A program made the translations under genes and the position numbers. From IMG/VR virus record IMGVR_UViG_3300030110_001528, positions 1-59,042 of that record: 59,042 nucleotides of DNA. One strand, given 5' to 3'. The number at the start of each line of letters is the position of its first letter. Position 1 is the first letter of the stretch. The DNA comes from a virus. The notes under the pieces are model-generated. The model was not told where the DNA came from and made no database searches. It saw only the letters and a program-made list of their open reading frames with translations. Shown piece by piece: positions 9,242-16,473 of the stretch.

Positions 9242-10188
9242 TAGCTTTGTCTCCCTGCTTCTAGTTTAGCAACTTCTTTTGCATAACGCTCAAGAGGAAT
9301 ATTCATCTTTTTTGCAAATGCAACTTGGCCCGGTGACAATTCCACCGTCTTTTTTCGCCCAGATTTTACAGACCGTCCATTAGACGTTGCAGGAGCAACA
9401 GTTTGGGCGTTTTGCCGTTTCTCCTGAAATTTGTTTGGAAAACTTTCTTTCATTCTTTTATCTATTTCAGCATAGTAATCATCTGAAGTAGGATCAAAAC
9501 CTTCTGAACCAACAAGTTGTTGATGCAATCCTTGAGCAGCACCTGTCATAACCATATCTGTACCAAACCAATTATTAGACTTCATCCATGTTTGTAACTT
9601 AGGATCAAGGTCTTCTACTTTTGGTGGTTGTTGTGGTTGTTGTTGAGCCTGTTGTTGAGCCTGTTGTTCTTGTTGCTGTTGTTGAGCTACATTTTGTTCA
9701 GAACGAGCCTTCTGAATACGAAGCCTTTCTTTTTCAATAGCTAATTTAGCAAGAACATCTTGTGCTTCTGCCATTTTTTCAGAATCACCAGAATCATAAG
9801 CTTCTTTAAAAAGTCTTTTAGCTTGATCATTTTGACTTTCAACACGAGTTCCATATTCATTAATGTAACCTTGGTCTAAATCATTAAGACGTTTTTTTAA
9901 ATTTTCATTTTCTGACTTTTGCTGTTGTGCATATTGTAAAGCAGCTTGAGCTTCTTCTAAAGCTTGTTTTCTTTTTGCTGTTAACTGATTAATTCTTTTT
10001 TTAACATTGTCAGAATAATCTGTTAATTCATCTTCTTGTGCTGAAACTTCTTTTTCCTGAACATTTGTTCGGGTTTCTTCTTTTTCAACAACTGGTATTT
10101 CAGTAGTTTGTTCGGTAGAATTTTCTTCTTCTACTTCAAAAGAAACAGCTTCATTATCTTCTACAGCATTTTGTGTCTCAATATTCAT
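9241..10188 (-). CDS. Scaffolding protein
   Basis: 315 residues, GGAG before ATG 10188. It is strongly acidic over residues 1-60, then a long helical, coiled-coil-prone region ('INQLTAKRKQALEEAQAALQ'), a Gln tract near residues 165-190, and a basic C-terminal helix ('SPGQVAFAKKMNIPLERYAK') typical of scaffold tails that bind coat protein. It lies immediately upstream of the head genes. Composition, length and position all match phage scaffolds. The Gln tract is coded by imperfect CAA repeats and may vary in length. Confidence 0.85.
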   Translation of the reverse strand: MNIETQNAVEDNEAVSFEVEEENSTEQTTEIPVVEKEETRTNVQEKEVSAQEDELTDYSDNVKKRINQLTAKRKQALEEAQAALQYAQQQKSENENLKKRLNDLDQGYINEYGTRVESQNDQAKRLFKEAYDSGDSEKMAEAQDVLAKLAIEKERLRIQKARSEQNVAQQQQQEQQAQQQAQQQPQQPPKVEDLDPKLQTWMKSNNWFGTDMVMTGAAQGLHQQLVGSEGFDPTSDDYYAEIDKRMKESFPNKFQEKRQNAQTVAPATSNGRSVKSGRKKTVELSPGQVAFAKKMNIPLERYAKEVAKLEAGRQS

Positions 10189-10206
10189 ATCTTTTCTCCA
10201 ATCTCT

Positions 10207-10689
10207 TTATACATAGGAAATATCACTAGGGTCAAGTATTGTTGCGATAATATTGTCATCATTTATCAATCTTACCTCTAAATTCTCAACTTTAAAGCGA
10301 TTTCCAGCATATCTTCCCATAAGAACCCAACTTTTCTCAGAACACCACGCTCCTGTTGGGAATTTCCCATTGTCAGAATAAGCATCTGGTCCAAGTTTAA
10401 CGACATAAGCGGCTACTGTTGCAAAACTTTCACGATCTCGTGTTGCATCAGGTATGTAAACACCGCCTTTTGTTTGAGAACCCATATAATAAGGTATAAC
10501 AAGTATCCTATATCCTACAGGTTGGGGAAGCCTTTCCAAAGCAGAACTGTCTAATTTGGAAGGGTCTTTTGAGTTTGGGTCAGTTTCTTGTTTTGGAAAT
10601 CCTTGTTTTATTGCGTTTGGGATTTCATTTGTTGCTCCTTTTTTACGTGCGTTAGCAATTCTTTCTGGCACGAATAGTTTTTTAACCAT
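10207..10689 (-). CDS. GroES-like co-chaperonin (Cpn10 fold)
   Basis: 160 residues from ATG 10689; a TTG two codons earlier is a poorer start. After a 45-residue basic extension come Cpn10-like elements: 'LPQPVGYRILVIPYYMGSQT' (strand and mobile loop), 'KGGVYIPD', 'VAAYVVKLGPDAY', 'GAWCSEKSWVLMGRYAGNRF' and 'VRLINDDNIIATILDP'. Co-chaperonins of this kind (T4 gp31 is the classic case) adapt host GroEL for capsid folding. It is placed just upstream of scaffold and capsid, which supports that role. It overlaps the preceding gene by 8 bases. Confidence 0.8.
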   Translation of the reverse strand: MVKKLFVPERIANARKKGATNEIPNAIKQGFPKQETDPNSKDPSKLDSSALERLPQPVGYRILVIPYYMGSQTKGGVYIPDATRDRESFATVAAYVVKLGPDAYSDNGKFPTGAWCSEKSWVLMGRYAGNRFKVENLEVRLINDDNIIATILDPSDISYV

Positions 10690-10879
10690 CTTCAATCTCT
10701 AAACCTTTCATCGCAGCTTTTATTTCATCTTCAGCGTAAGTCATGCCACGTATCTGACCTACAATGAACCGATAGTCCTCTATGGATTCTATCGCACCAT
10801 CCGAAAGCGTAACCATAAAGTTTTGTTTTCGCTCTCGTATGTTCTTTAACAAATGTTCGGCTAAATGTATTCCGTCCAT
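10682..10879 (-). CDS. Small conserved phage protein
   Basis: 65 residues, AAGGT before ATG 10879 and directly after the holin stop. It is helical ('LAEHLLKNIRERKQ', 'AIESIEDYRFIVGQIRGMTY', 'AEDEIKAAMKGLE'). Short proteins with a 'G-IES-EDY-YLVGQI-GL' core occur beside scaffold or connector genes in other podoviruses. Function unknown. Confidence 0.7.
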   Translation of the reverse strand: MDGIHLAEHLLKNIRERKQNFMVTLSDGAIESIEDYRFIVGQIRGMTYAEDEIKAAMKGLEIEDG

Positions 10880-11281
10880 TTATTTACCTTTTTTATTCAT
10901 TAATTGCAATCCTGTTTTACCGAACCTGTATCCAAATGAACTTCCAATACAAATATACAAACAGGTGGAGAACCAATTTGGCGTGGACTCCTCAAGAAAT
11001 ATAAATCCTTCCCTAACATATTCTTGCGAAAAAGGCAAAAATGAAGCCACTAGGATTGCCCCAAAAATTAGGGTCCAAAATTCATCTTTCCATGATCCTG
11101 CCATTTGTGCTGTAAGGTTTTGCTCATTAAGCATATCTGATGTCGCAGAAGTCTCATAGACCTTCGCTTCGGCTTTGGCTCTAGCGACTTTTACTTCTGT
11201 TTCAGCTTTGGCTTTATCCATTTTCCCTTGAATAAATGTACCAGCGATATTAGCAATAGGGCCTATTAATGAAGCAAACAT
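10880..11281 (-). CDS. Three-TM holin, GTA-holin-like
   Basis: 133 residues, starting in a TAATG overlap with GGAG upstream. It has an amphipathic Ala/Lys-rich helix at residues 15-50, 'GSWKDEFWTLIFGAILVASF' leading into a membrane segment, 'EYVREGFIFLEESTPNWF', and a second hydrophobic segment with 'ICIGSSFGYRFGK'. The order WKDEFW, 'P-W' and 'FGYR-GK' matches the three-TM holin family also found in gene transfer agents. It would form the lesion that releases the hydrolases encoded elsewhere in the genome. Confidence 0.75.
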   Translation of the reverse strand: MFASLIGPIANIAGTFIQGKMDKAKAETEVKVARAKAEAKVYETSATSDMLNEQNLTAQMAGSWKDEFWTLIFGAILVASFLPFSQEYVREGFIFLEESTPNWFSTCLYICIGSSFGYRFGKTGLQLMNKKGK

Positions 11282-11682
11282 TATATAATCTCCGCTTTAC
11301 CACGTTTTTCTAGTAGTTCTGCAAAATCTTTTTCTTTTTTACCGCCATCATACGCCCAAGCATATCCTTCATCAATCATTAATTGATTGACAGATACAGG
11401 AGAGCCATCAGCATAAATCCAGCCAAGCATTCTTCCATATTTTCCATCTTTCTCTGTAGCTATTGTCAATACTTCAGCTTCTCTTAATTTTCTTTCTAAA
11501 ACGATTTTAGCTTCTATACCAAATTTTTTTTCATCCCCATCACTTGTTCGACTTTCAGGGCTGTCTATCCCCGCAACACGAACACGTTCTTTTTTTGTAA
11601 GACTAAAACCTAAGTCAATATTGACATCTACAGTGTCTCCATCAACAACTTTAACAACATCTTTTATTTTATATTCATACAT
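11281..11682 (-). CDS. Thermonuclease-like (SNase) nuclease
   Basis: 133 residues. ATG 11682 lies in a TAATG overlap with the upstream gene; an in-frame GTG 12 bases earlier is less likely. 'VVDGDTVDVNIDLGF', 'RVAGIDSPESR' and 'KYGRMLGWIY' carry the staphylococcal nuclease catalytic set: Arg35, Asp40, Glu43 and Arg84 in this numbering. There is no signal peptide, so it should act in the cytoplasm, for example in host DNA breakdown or genome processing. It lies in a run of lysis and small basic-protein genes. Confidence 0.85.
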   Translation of the reverse strand: MYEYKIKDVVKVVDGDTVDVNIDLGFSLTKKERVRVAGIDSPESRTSDGDEKKFGIEAKIVLERKLREAEVLTIATEKDGKYGRMLGWIYADGSPVSVNQLMIDEGYAWAYDGGKKEKDFAELLEKRGKAEII

Positions 11683-11972
11683 TAGCACTTCCACCTTTTT
11701 CTAGCTTGTCGTAAACGACTGTTTGGATTTTTAGCTGCTTTAGGGAATTTTTTCATTTGTCCTGCACTTCTAGCACAATACGATTTTCTACGCTTAGAAG
11801 CTTTACTACCTTTTTTTACTTTTCCTGTCACAGCACCTTTTAATTTACTACCAGGATTATCTCTACGATATTTAGCAATACCTTTCTTGGTCATACCAGC
11901 ACCTTTTTTAGTAGCTCTCTTATGACCCCCACCTATGGTATGACCTTTCATACTACCTTTTTCTTTTGCCAT
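11682..11972 (-). CDS. Small Lys/Arg-rich protein, probable nucleic-acid binder
   Basis: 96 residues from ATG 11972 after GAGGAT; longer in-frame starts lack an SD. It is very basic, Gly/Lys/Arg-rich ('KKGAGMTKKGIAKYRRDNPG', 'SKRRKSYCARSAGQMKKF', 'NSRLRQARKRWKC'). This 'KYR--NPGSKL--AVTG--KKGSK--KRR-SYCARS-GQ' pattern is a recurrent small phage protein family. It could bind packaged DNA or virion components. It overlaps the upstream gene by 20 bases. Confidence 0.72.
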   Translation of the reverse strand: MAKEKGSMKGHTIGGGHKRATKKGAGMTKKGIAKYRRDNPGSKLKGAVTGKVKKGSKASKRRKSYCARSAGQMKKFPKAAKNPNSRLRQARKRWKC

Positions 11973-12648
11973 CGTTATCCTCATTATATAAATTATCAAA
12001 AACTTTGTTTACATCTAATGTATAGTCTAAATTAGATTTTGAATAATGTATATGTTGTGAAGGTAAAAAATCTGGAGCACCTTCACCTGTTTCAAACCAT
12101 GCTGGATGTGTAACACGAACTCGGTTATTTGGCAATGCTACTATGTTTCCTGTCCATTCTCCTGCATCAAGTAAATACATAACGTGACTTTGTTTATGTT
12201 GTGCTGGATCATCAGCAATCTCACTATCTGTATAATCAACTGTAAACAAATACTTTGCTGGATACATCTCCCCACCTATCTTTGCAAGCCAAGGACATGG
12301 AGTAGCTCTATCTAAAGTATAGACAGCATGCGTGTGAGATGAACAATCCCAAGGTTGAACATCATGTACTTCCATAGGTTCGGGCCATTCTTCGACAGGT
12401 ATGTCAGACATTAAAGCAGTTATAGGCATTCTAGCCCACATAGCTCCGCCATGCACATTTGATTCGTCTGTATCGTCTGTCTCACAACCTGTGAATATTA
12501 CTTGAAAACTTAAACATCTGTTAGGCATGGTTGTTACAGCTATAGCCATAGCATGTAAAAACTCTCCGTGATACCTAAGATGATTACAAGTATATTCCCT
12601 TCTCACCCAACATTTAAATTGAGGAATATTACTTTGCAAATAGGGCAT
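11953..12648 (-). CDS. Conserved marine-phage protein of unknown function
   Basis: 231 residues, starting in TAATG with the 55-residue gene. It is rich in Cys, His and Trp: 'PQFKCWVRREYTCNHLRYHG', 'SFQVIFTGCETDDTDESNVH', 'EVHDVQPWDCSSHTHAVYTL', 'LPSQHIHYSKSNLDYTLDVN'. I recognise this as a widespread conserved hypothetical protein in marine podo- and myoviruses. The many His and Cys residues suggest metal binding, but I see no known catalytic arrangement. Confidence 0.72.
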   Translation of the reverse strand: MPYLQSNIPQFKCWVRREYTCNHLRYHGEFLHAMAIAVTTMPNRCLSFQVIFTGCETDDTDESNVHGGAMWARMPITALMSDIPVEEWPEPMEVHDVQPWDCSSHTHAVYTLDRATPCPWLAKIGGEMYPAKYLFTVDYTDSEIADDPAQHKQSHVMYLLDAGEWTGNIVALPNNRVRVTHPAWFETGEGAPDFLPSQHIHYSKSNLDYTLDVNKVFDNLYNEDNDGKRKR

Positions 12649-12815
12649 TACTTCTTGACTAGTTTGTAGCCTTTCTTATTAGCCGCTGATCTAATCTGTG
12701 CTACAGTCATTACTTTACCGCCATTTTTCATGCCTTTAGACTTAACTTTACCGCCATTTTTCATGCCTTTAGGTCTAACTTTACCGCCATTTTTATAGCC
12801 TTTTTTCTTCATCAT
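12648..12815 (-). CDS. 55-residue repeat protein with tandem KNGGKV units
   Basis: The gene begins at ATG 12815 and ends in TAATG with the next gene at 12648. Translation gives three tandem units of 'KGMKNGGKV' type, encoded by a 33-bp tandem DNA repeat at about 12716-12796, then 'MTVAQIRSAANKKGYKLVKK'. It is strongly basic. The GG motif recurs in several other virion genes of this phage (see findings). It may be a small DNA-binding or virion-associated protein. The repeat makes copy-number changes likely. Confidence 0.7.
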   Translation of the reverse strand: MMKKKGYKNGGKVRPKGMKNGGKVKSKGMKNGGKVMTVAQIRSAANKKGYKLVKK

Positions 12816-12825
12816 TGTAATTCTC

Positions 12826-13107
12826 CTATGTTTTTTTTCTTCTTTTTAATGATTTCACTCTTCTAGGTCTACCCGCAGGTTGCCCTAATCTTTTCTTTTG
12901 TGCTATTCTAGTCCTTTTTTCTGTCTTTGTCATCTCCCCAGATGTTTTAGGAGTCTTTTTTGATATTCTTTTACTTGGTCTGCAATACGGAGTGCCTCGT
13001 TTCTCACCTTTTTTTCTTCCACAAGCCTTTCCTGTACGGACATCTTTCCAATCTTCTTTAAACCATCTTTTTAAAGCTAAACCTGATTTTGTTTTACGAA
13101 CAGCCAT
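12826..13107 (-). CDS. Small basic protein (DUF5872-like pattern)
   Basis: 93 residues, AGGAT upstream and TAATG start. 'MAVRKTKSGLALKRWFKEDW' followed by 'KDVRTGKACGRKKGEKRG' and 'TPYCRPSKRIS' resembles a known small phage family with conserved W-F-W-D and C-GR elements. About a third of the residues are Lys or Arg. It is probably a DNA- or RNA-binding protein, and it sits in a run of four basic proteins (11682-13337). Confidence 0.72.
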   Translation of the reverse strand: MAVRKTKSGLALKRWFKEDWKDVRTGKACGRKKGEKRGTPYCRPSKRISKKTPKTSGEMTKTEKRTRIAQKKRLGQPAGRPRRVKSLKRRKKT

Positions 13108-13337
13108 TAAAAAATCCTAGTTGTTTTCCGTCTTGAATTTTCTACTTGACCACAGCCTTTAGCGATAAAACCACCTTTATTCATCTTTACAACACCACCT
13201 AATGCTTTTTTTACAGTTGATTTACCATAATTGGCAGCACCAACTTTTCGACATTTTGCAATAGCACCAGAAGCATAAGCTGATGGAAAAACTTTATAAC
13301 GTGCTTTAACTTTTCTATAACAAGCATCTTTTGGCAT
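13107..13337 (-). CDS. Small basic Cys-containing protein with a GG motif tail
   Basis: 76 residues, AAGGAG before ATG 13337. 'DACYRKVKARYKVFPSAYAS' and 'GAIAKCRKVGAANYGK' match a common small phage family (C-KVK-RY-VWPSAYASGA--KCRK). The tail 'GGVVKMNKGGFIAKGCG' carries the GG motif shared with other virion proteins here. Possibly a packaged or DNA-associated protein; no function known. Confidence 0.74.
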   Translation of the reverse strand: MPKDACYRKVKARYKVFPSAYASGAIAKCRKVGAANYGKSTVKKALGGVVKMNKGGFIAKGCGQVENSRRKTTRIF

Positions 13338-13353
13338 ATTTTACTCCTTTTGG

Positions 13354-13393
13354 TGAGGGGTATCAATGGCACCCCTGCGATAAATACCCCTCA
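13354..13393 (-). promoter_or_regulatory. Intercistronic hairpin before the 13337 gene
   Basis: A perfect 10-bp inverted repeat (TGAGGGGTAT at 13354-13363, ATACCCCTCA at 13384-13393) lies 5 bases after the stop of the upstream gene and just before the AAGGAG of the next. There is no T-run, so it is more likely an mRNA-stability or processing hairpin than a terminator. Confidence 0.6.
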
Positions 13394-13398
13394 TAGTA

Positions 13399-13710
13399 TT
13401 ATTCAATTACTACATCTTCTGTGTACAATGTAACTTTCTGCTCTAACAACTTTAATTGTATCTCAATATCTCTCATTCGTACAATACTTTCGCTTACAGA
13501 TTTTGGTGGCTCCCATTCATCTATCCATGTATCATTTTCTTCCACTTCAATAGTCAACATATCCATTTGGTGTTCAAGAAATGTAAGTCTTTCGGTTAAG
13601 CCAAAGTACAGCCATACTGATAGTCCTGTTAACGCAATCATAGATATTAAATTCCTTAAAGGAATATTGATATGACTGTCATCACTGATTTTTAATTCTG
13701 ATTTACTCAT
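13399..13710 (-). CDS. Membrane-anchored coiled-coil protein, possible spanin-like or tail-associated
   Basis: 103 residues. One membrane segment at about residues 19-36 ('LISMIALTGLSVWLYFGL') is followed by a long coiled-coil region ('ERLTFLEHQMDMLTIEVEEN', 'IRMRDIEIQLKLLEQKV'). An N-terminal anchor with a periplasmic coiled coil is the layout of i-spanins, and the holin is 2 kb away, but no partner o-spanin lipoprotein is visible. Its ATG overlaps the end of the 51-residue gene upstream. Confidence 0.65.
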   Translation of the reverse strand: MSKSELKISDDSHINIPLRNLISMIALTGLSVWLYFGLTERLTFLEHQMDMLTIEVEENDTWIDEWEPPKSVSESIVRMRDIEIQLKLLEQKVTLYTEDVVIE

Positions 13711-13858
13711 TATTATTTCTCACTAAGTATGATTCTTTTTCATCAAAAACAAAAATTGCTTTTTCTTTTTCTGTTTCCTTAACTAATTCTTTTTCAAACT
13801 TTTTTTTAAATTTATTAATTCTCATTCTTAATCGTATTACTTTTTCTTCTAAATCCAT
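13703..13858 (-). CDS. 51-residue charged helical protein
   Basis: From ATG 13858, MDLEEKVIRLRMRINKF followed by a Lys/Glu-rich helix, ending 'SYLVRNNNE' with stop 13703-13705, which overlaps the next start at 13710. The start-stop coupling favours a real gene, but the upstream SD is weak. The frame also overlaps the downstream end of the 13815-14021 gene by 44 bases. Function unknown. Confidence 0.5.
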   Translation of the reverse strand: MDLEEKVIRLRMRINKFKKKFEKELVKETEKEKAIFVFDEKESYLVRNNNE

Positions 13859-14021
13859 TTTTTTGTTTACCACTTAAATATTTAGGGTCATTACTCTCCT
13901 TTTTTAGGTATGCAGTAAGTCGTGACGTAAACCCTTGAAAAAGCCGTTTGCTGATGCACGTTCTGGGAGCGGACCTTTTCTGCATATCTAAGGCACGTAT
14001 CCAGATCATTGAAATAGACAT
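13815..14021 (-). CDS. Small basic protein of unknown function
   Basis: 68 residues from ATG 14021, preceded by GGAG at suitable distance; the frame stays open to a TTG at 14054. 'SISMIWIRALDMQKRSAPRT' and 'CISKRLFQGFTSRLTAYLKK' look like real protein, with GC-richer codons than the surroundings. The DNA here is less AT-rich than its flanks, which may mean recent acquisition. No family recognised. Confidence 0.5.
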   Translation of the reverse strand: MSISMIWIRALDMQKRSAPRTCISKRLFQGFTSRLTAYLKKESNDPKYLSGKQKNGFRRKSNTIKNEN

Positions 14022-14070
14022 CTTCTTGTATCTCCGTTCCGTGTAAAATGACAATTAAGACCCATATCAC

Positions 14071-14805
14071 CTACTGGGAAACATTTGCTTGTGTATTAGA
14101 AACATTTGAACCATAACCACCACCAAACATACTCCCAAACATACCACCTAAACCACCCATAAATGGATTTTGCATCATATTATTACCTCCAAAACCAGGA
14201 AGTTGTTGAAAAGGTTGCTGAGTAGGTTGTTGTTGAAACATCTGACCTCTTCCACTTCTTCCAAACATACCACCCATGAATGGACTCATCATTCCACCAA
14301 ACATTCCATGTCCACCATATCCACCATAAGGTGACATACCAAACATACCTAATCCACCAAAGGGTGATCCATAACCACCCATCATACCCCCAAAAGGTAA
14401 ACCAAACATACCTCCCATTTGACCCATAAAAGGTCGAGGTTGTTGAAAACGATTTTGATTAAATTGTTGTCGAGCTAAATCCATCATTTTTTGGTATTGT
14501 TCGTTAATATCCATTGGTTCTGAAGGTGGTTTTACAGAAGGATCATATATAGGTTGGTCAAATTCAAAAGAGTCTTCACTAGGTTGTGGTGTTGGGGAAC
14601 CATCTAAATCACCCAAAAGTTTTTTTAACTTAGGCAATTTTGTTTTATCATCAAAAATACCTCCAGTACTAAAAGGATTTGGACTTTCTCTTTCTTGTTT
14701 TTGATAATCTTCAGCCGTATATTGAGGAAAAGGTCCTGTACCATATTTATGAAAACCATCTGCTGGGCCTGAATATCCTGTTGGATAAAACATTTGAAAT
14801 CCCAT
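14071..14805 (-). CDS. Gly/Met/Phe/Gln-rich low-complexity protein
   Basis: 244 residues, starting in TAATG. Residues 1-105 are Pro/Ser-rich. The rest is dominated by Gly, Met, Phe and Gln ('GGMFGLPFGGMMGGYGSPFG', 'GRGQMFQQQPTQQPFQQLPG'). No fold or enzyme motif. Such sequences are common in marine phage virion clusters and may be disordered linkers or condensate-forming segments. The start 'MGFQMFYPTGYSGP' is not a signal peptide. Confidence 0.65.
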   Translation of the reverse strand: MGFQMFYPTGYSGPADGFHKYGTGPFPQYTAEDYQKQERESPNPFSTGGIFDDKTKLPKLKKLLGDLDGSPTPQPSEDSFEFDQPIYDPSVKPPSEPMDINEQYQKMMDLARQQFNQNRFQQPRPFMGQMGGMFGLPFGGMMGGYGSPFGGLGMFGMSPYGGYGGHGMFGGMMSPFMGGMFGRSGRGQMFQQQPTQQPFQQLPGFGGNNMMQNPFMGGLGGMFGSMFGGGYGSNVSNTQANVSQ

Positions 14806-15134
14806 TATTTACCATTCTCCTTTGAACGAGTGAAAGCAGTCGTTCCCATAAAAGTAGCAACAATACCTAAATTTGCCACAACATACGTTGAAAGTAAAGC
14901 TGTTACCATTTCAACTCTTGTATCGGGTATTATAGGTGACATAACCAAAACAATAAGAAATATAGAAGACAAAGACGATACCCAACAAAGCATACGCTGT
15001 TGATCTTGCATTTTATCATTATTCTCAAGGCGTATCATTCGCTCTTCACGAGCTATTTCTTCATCGGTGACAATTCCGTCACCATCCAGATCATGTTTTA
15101 AAAATTTACTGTCTTTTTGAAGTTGTTTTGCCAT
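14805..15134 (-). CDS. EF-hand membrane protein, candidate holin-type protein
   Basis: 109 residues, TAATG start. Residues 15-26 (DLDGDGIVTDEE) form a complete canonical EF-hand calcium loop, with ligands at Asp15, Asp17, Asp19 and Glu26. Two hydrophobic segments follow, near residues 49-68 ('LCWVSSLSSIFLIVLVMSPI') and 78-100. A soluble EF-hand on two membrane spans is a recurrent marine-phage protein that I read as a possible calcium-tuned holin or antiholin. This is inference; only the EF-hand and membrane spans are seen. Confidence 0.75.
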   Translation of the reverse strand: MAKQLQKDSKFLKHDLDGDGIVTDEEIAREERMIRLENNDKMQDQQRMLCWVSSLSSIFLIVLVMSPIIPDTRVEMVTALLSTYVVANLGIVATFMGTTAFTRSKENGK

Positions 15135-15316
15135 TACTTATCGGTAAGCCATTTAAAAAACGGCTTCCTCTTTTTAGACCCAACAAATTCTTTAACCAAA
15201 TCCATAATGGTTTTTTTGTTTTTTACCCATGCTTCATTGGCTTCTGTAAAAGGGTCATCCCCTATGTATTGACCCTTTTCATCTCTTGCTCGTTTTAAAT
15301 CTTCTGTGCTCATCAT
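15134..15316 (-). CDS. Small charged protein of unknown function
   Basis: 60 residues from ATG 15316 (MMSTEDLKRARDEKGQY), with AAGGAT upstream; it starts 3 bases past the preceding stop. Its stop is in TAATG with the EF-hand gene. Hydrophilic, with a helix 'AWVKNKKTIMDLVKEFV' and a basic tail. The longer in-frame start at 15361 would overlap the preceding gene and lacks an SD. Confidence 0.6.
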   Translation of the reverse strand: MMSTEDLKRARDEKGQYIGDDPFTEANEAWVKNKKTIMDLVKEFVGSKKRKPFFKWLTDK

Positions 15317-15318
15317 AA

Positions 15319-15798
15319 TTATCCTTGTTGTCGTTTCATGTAAATTAAATAAAATATCCATATAAAAGCAATACCTATAACCGTTGCTCCAATAATAATA
15401 CTTGCTATTTCTAATACTTTTCTACGCATTTCAGCTTGAGCATACAAAGTTTCCTGACGCTGTTTTCTAATCTTAACTTGCATTTTTAACAAATCATTCC
15501 AAGCATTCGGTCCATGCGTCATATTTATCCAAGTGCGAAGTTCGTCTTCCATAGCTTCAGCTTTCTTCTTAGCAGCAAAAGCATCCATTGCTTCCTGTTC
15601 AACTGAAGAACCCGCAAATAATTTCTTAAACATAGGAGGGTTCTTCGCCATATCAACAGAATGGTTAACATCTGAAATAGCCCCCATCCAACGCCCTAAA
15701 TCCGAATACATAGATTCCACGTCACGCCCTGCGGAAAAGCCTTTTTTAATTAGCGTGAAAGCGGAACTAGCCGCAGCGATTGCCGTTACGGGGTCCAT
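15319..15798 (-). CDS. Conserved phage membrane-anchored protein
   Basis: 159 residues, AAGG before ATG 15798. 'MDPVTAIAAASSAFTLIKKG', then 'YSDLGRWMGAISDVNHS', 'EQEAMDAFAAKKKAEAMEDE', 'LRTWINMTHGPNAWNDLLKM' and a C-terminal membrane segment (about residues 132-153). This pattern is common among T4-like cyanophage and other marine phage structural clusters. Function is not known to me. The helical middle and C-terminal anchor would suit a virion or injection component. Confidence 0.72.
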   Translation of the reverse strand: MDPVTAIAAASSAFTLIKKGFSAGRDVESMYSDLGRWMGAISDVNHSVDMAKNPPMFKKLFAGSSVEQEAMDAFAAKKKAEAMEDELRTWINMTHGPNAWNDLLKMQVKIRKQRQETLYAQAEMRRKVLEIASIIIGATVIGIAFIWIFYLIYMKRQQG

Positions 15799-15814
15799 TT
15801 AAAAAACCTTGCAA

Positions 15815-16240
15815 TTAATAAATCCCACTATTTCTTTTGCCACTTGTTTGGCTGGAAGTTCCACCTGTTACTGCTCCACCTTTACTATAGTTTTTAACTT
15901 CTTTACCTGTTCTTTTTCTTGAACCAACTTCAGGAATAGGTGTATCTATAGTTTTTTGAAGATTTTTAAATGTTGTAGCTAAACCTTTAGTTGATATATC
16001 ATAAGGCATTTTTAAAACTTGACCAGTACGTTTTGCAACTTCTTTAAACTCATCAAATTTTGTATATTCTCTACCTTTTCTTCTTGAAGCCATAGAGCCA
16101 CTCTTTTTAGCTTCACCACCTCCATTATAGCCTTTAACTTCACCACCTTTTTTCATAAAACCCATTTTATTACGAACTTCAGTTGGTAATTTACCTAAAC
16201 CTTTATTACCTTCAGGTACTGACTTTAAGTTTTTTCCCAT
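15815..16240 (-). CDS. Lys/Gly-rich virion-region protein with GG motifs
   Basis: 141 residues, AAGGAG before ATG 16240. It has 'FMKKGGEVKGYNGGGEAKK' near residue 30 and 'NYSKGGAVTGGTSS' near the C-terminus, both copies of the [MFY]xxGGxV motif shared across this genome's virion proteins. Otherwise basic and low in hydrophobic residues. No enzyme motif. Probably a structural or DNA-associated protein. Confidence 0.62.
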   Translation of the reverse strand: MGKNLKSVPEGNKGLGKLPTEVRNKMGFMKKGGEVKGYNGGGEAKKSGSMASRRKGREYTKFDEFKEVAKRTGQVLKMPYDISTKGLATTFKNLQKTIDTPIPEVGSRKRTGKEVKNYSKGGAVTGGTSSQTSGKRNSGIY

Positions 16241-16242
16241 AA

Positions 16243-16473
16243 CTATTTCTCCTTCTTCTTTGGTCTACCTTTTTTCTTTGCCTTTGGCTCTGTAACTTTA
16301 GGTGTAGCTTTTACCTCACCACTGTCAACCACCTTTTCCACTACAGGTTCTTCAACCTTTTTTACAATAGTTTCTGCTACAGGTTCAGGTATTACACCTT
16401 CTTTAACTTGTCTTCTTTCTACCTTTTTCTGTTTTTCAACTTGATAGACTTTTGCCATTACTGAACTAACCAT
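16243..16473 (-). CDS. Small Lys/Glu/Val-rich protein
   Basis: 76 residues from ATG 16473, chosen because AGGAGGTCT precedes it; the frame is open upstream but lies inside the portal gene. It overlaps the portal stop by 8 bases. Lys/Glu/Val/Pro repeats ('EPVAETIVKKVEEPVVEKVV') end in a strongly basic tail ('KAKKKGRPKKKEK') with an AT-hook-like GRP core. It may bind DNA in the minor groove. Function otherwise unknown. Confidence 0.6.
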   Translation of the reverse strand: MVSSVMAKVYQVEKQKKVERRQVKEGVIPEPVAETIVKKVEEPVVEKVVDSGEVKATPKVTEPKAKKKGRPKKKEK

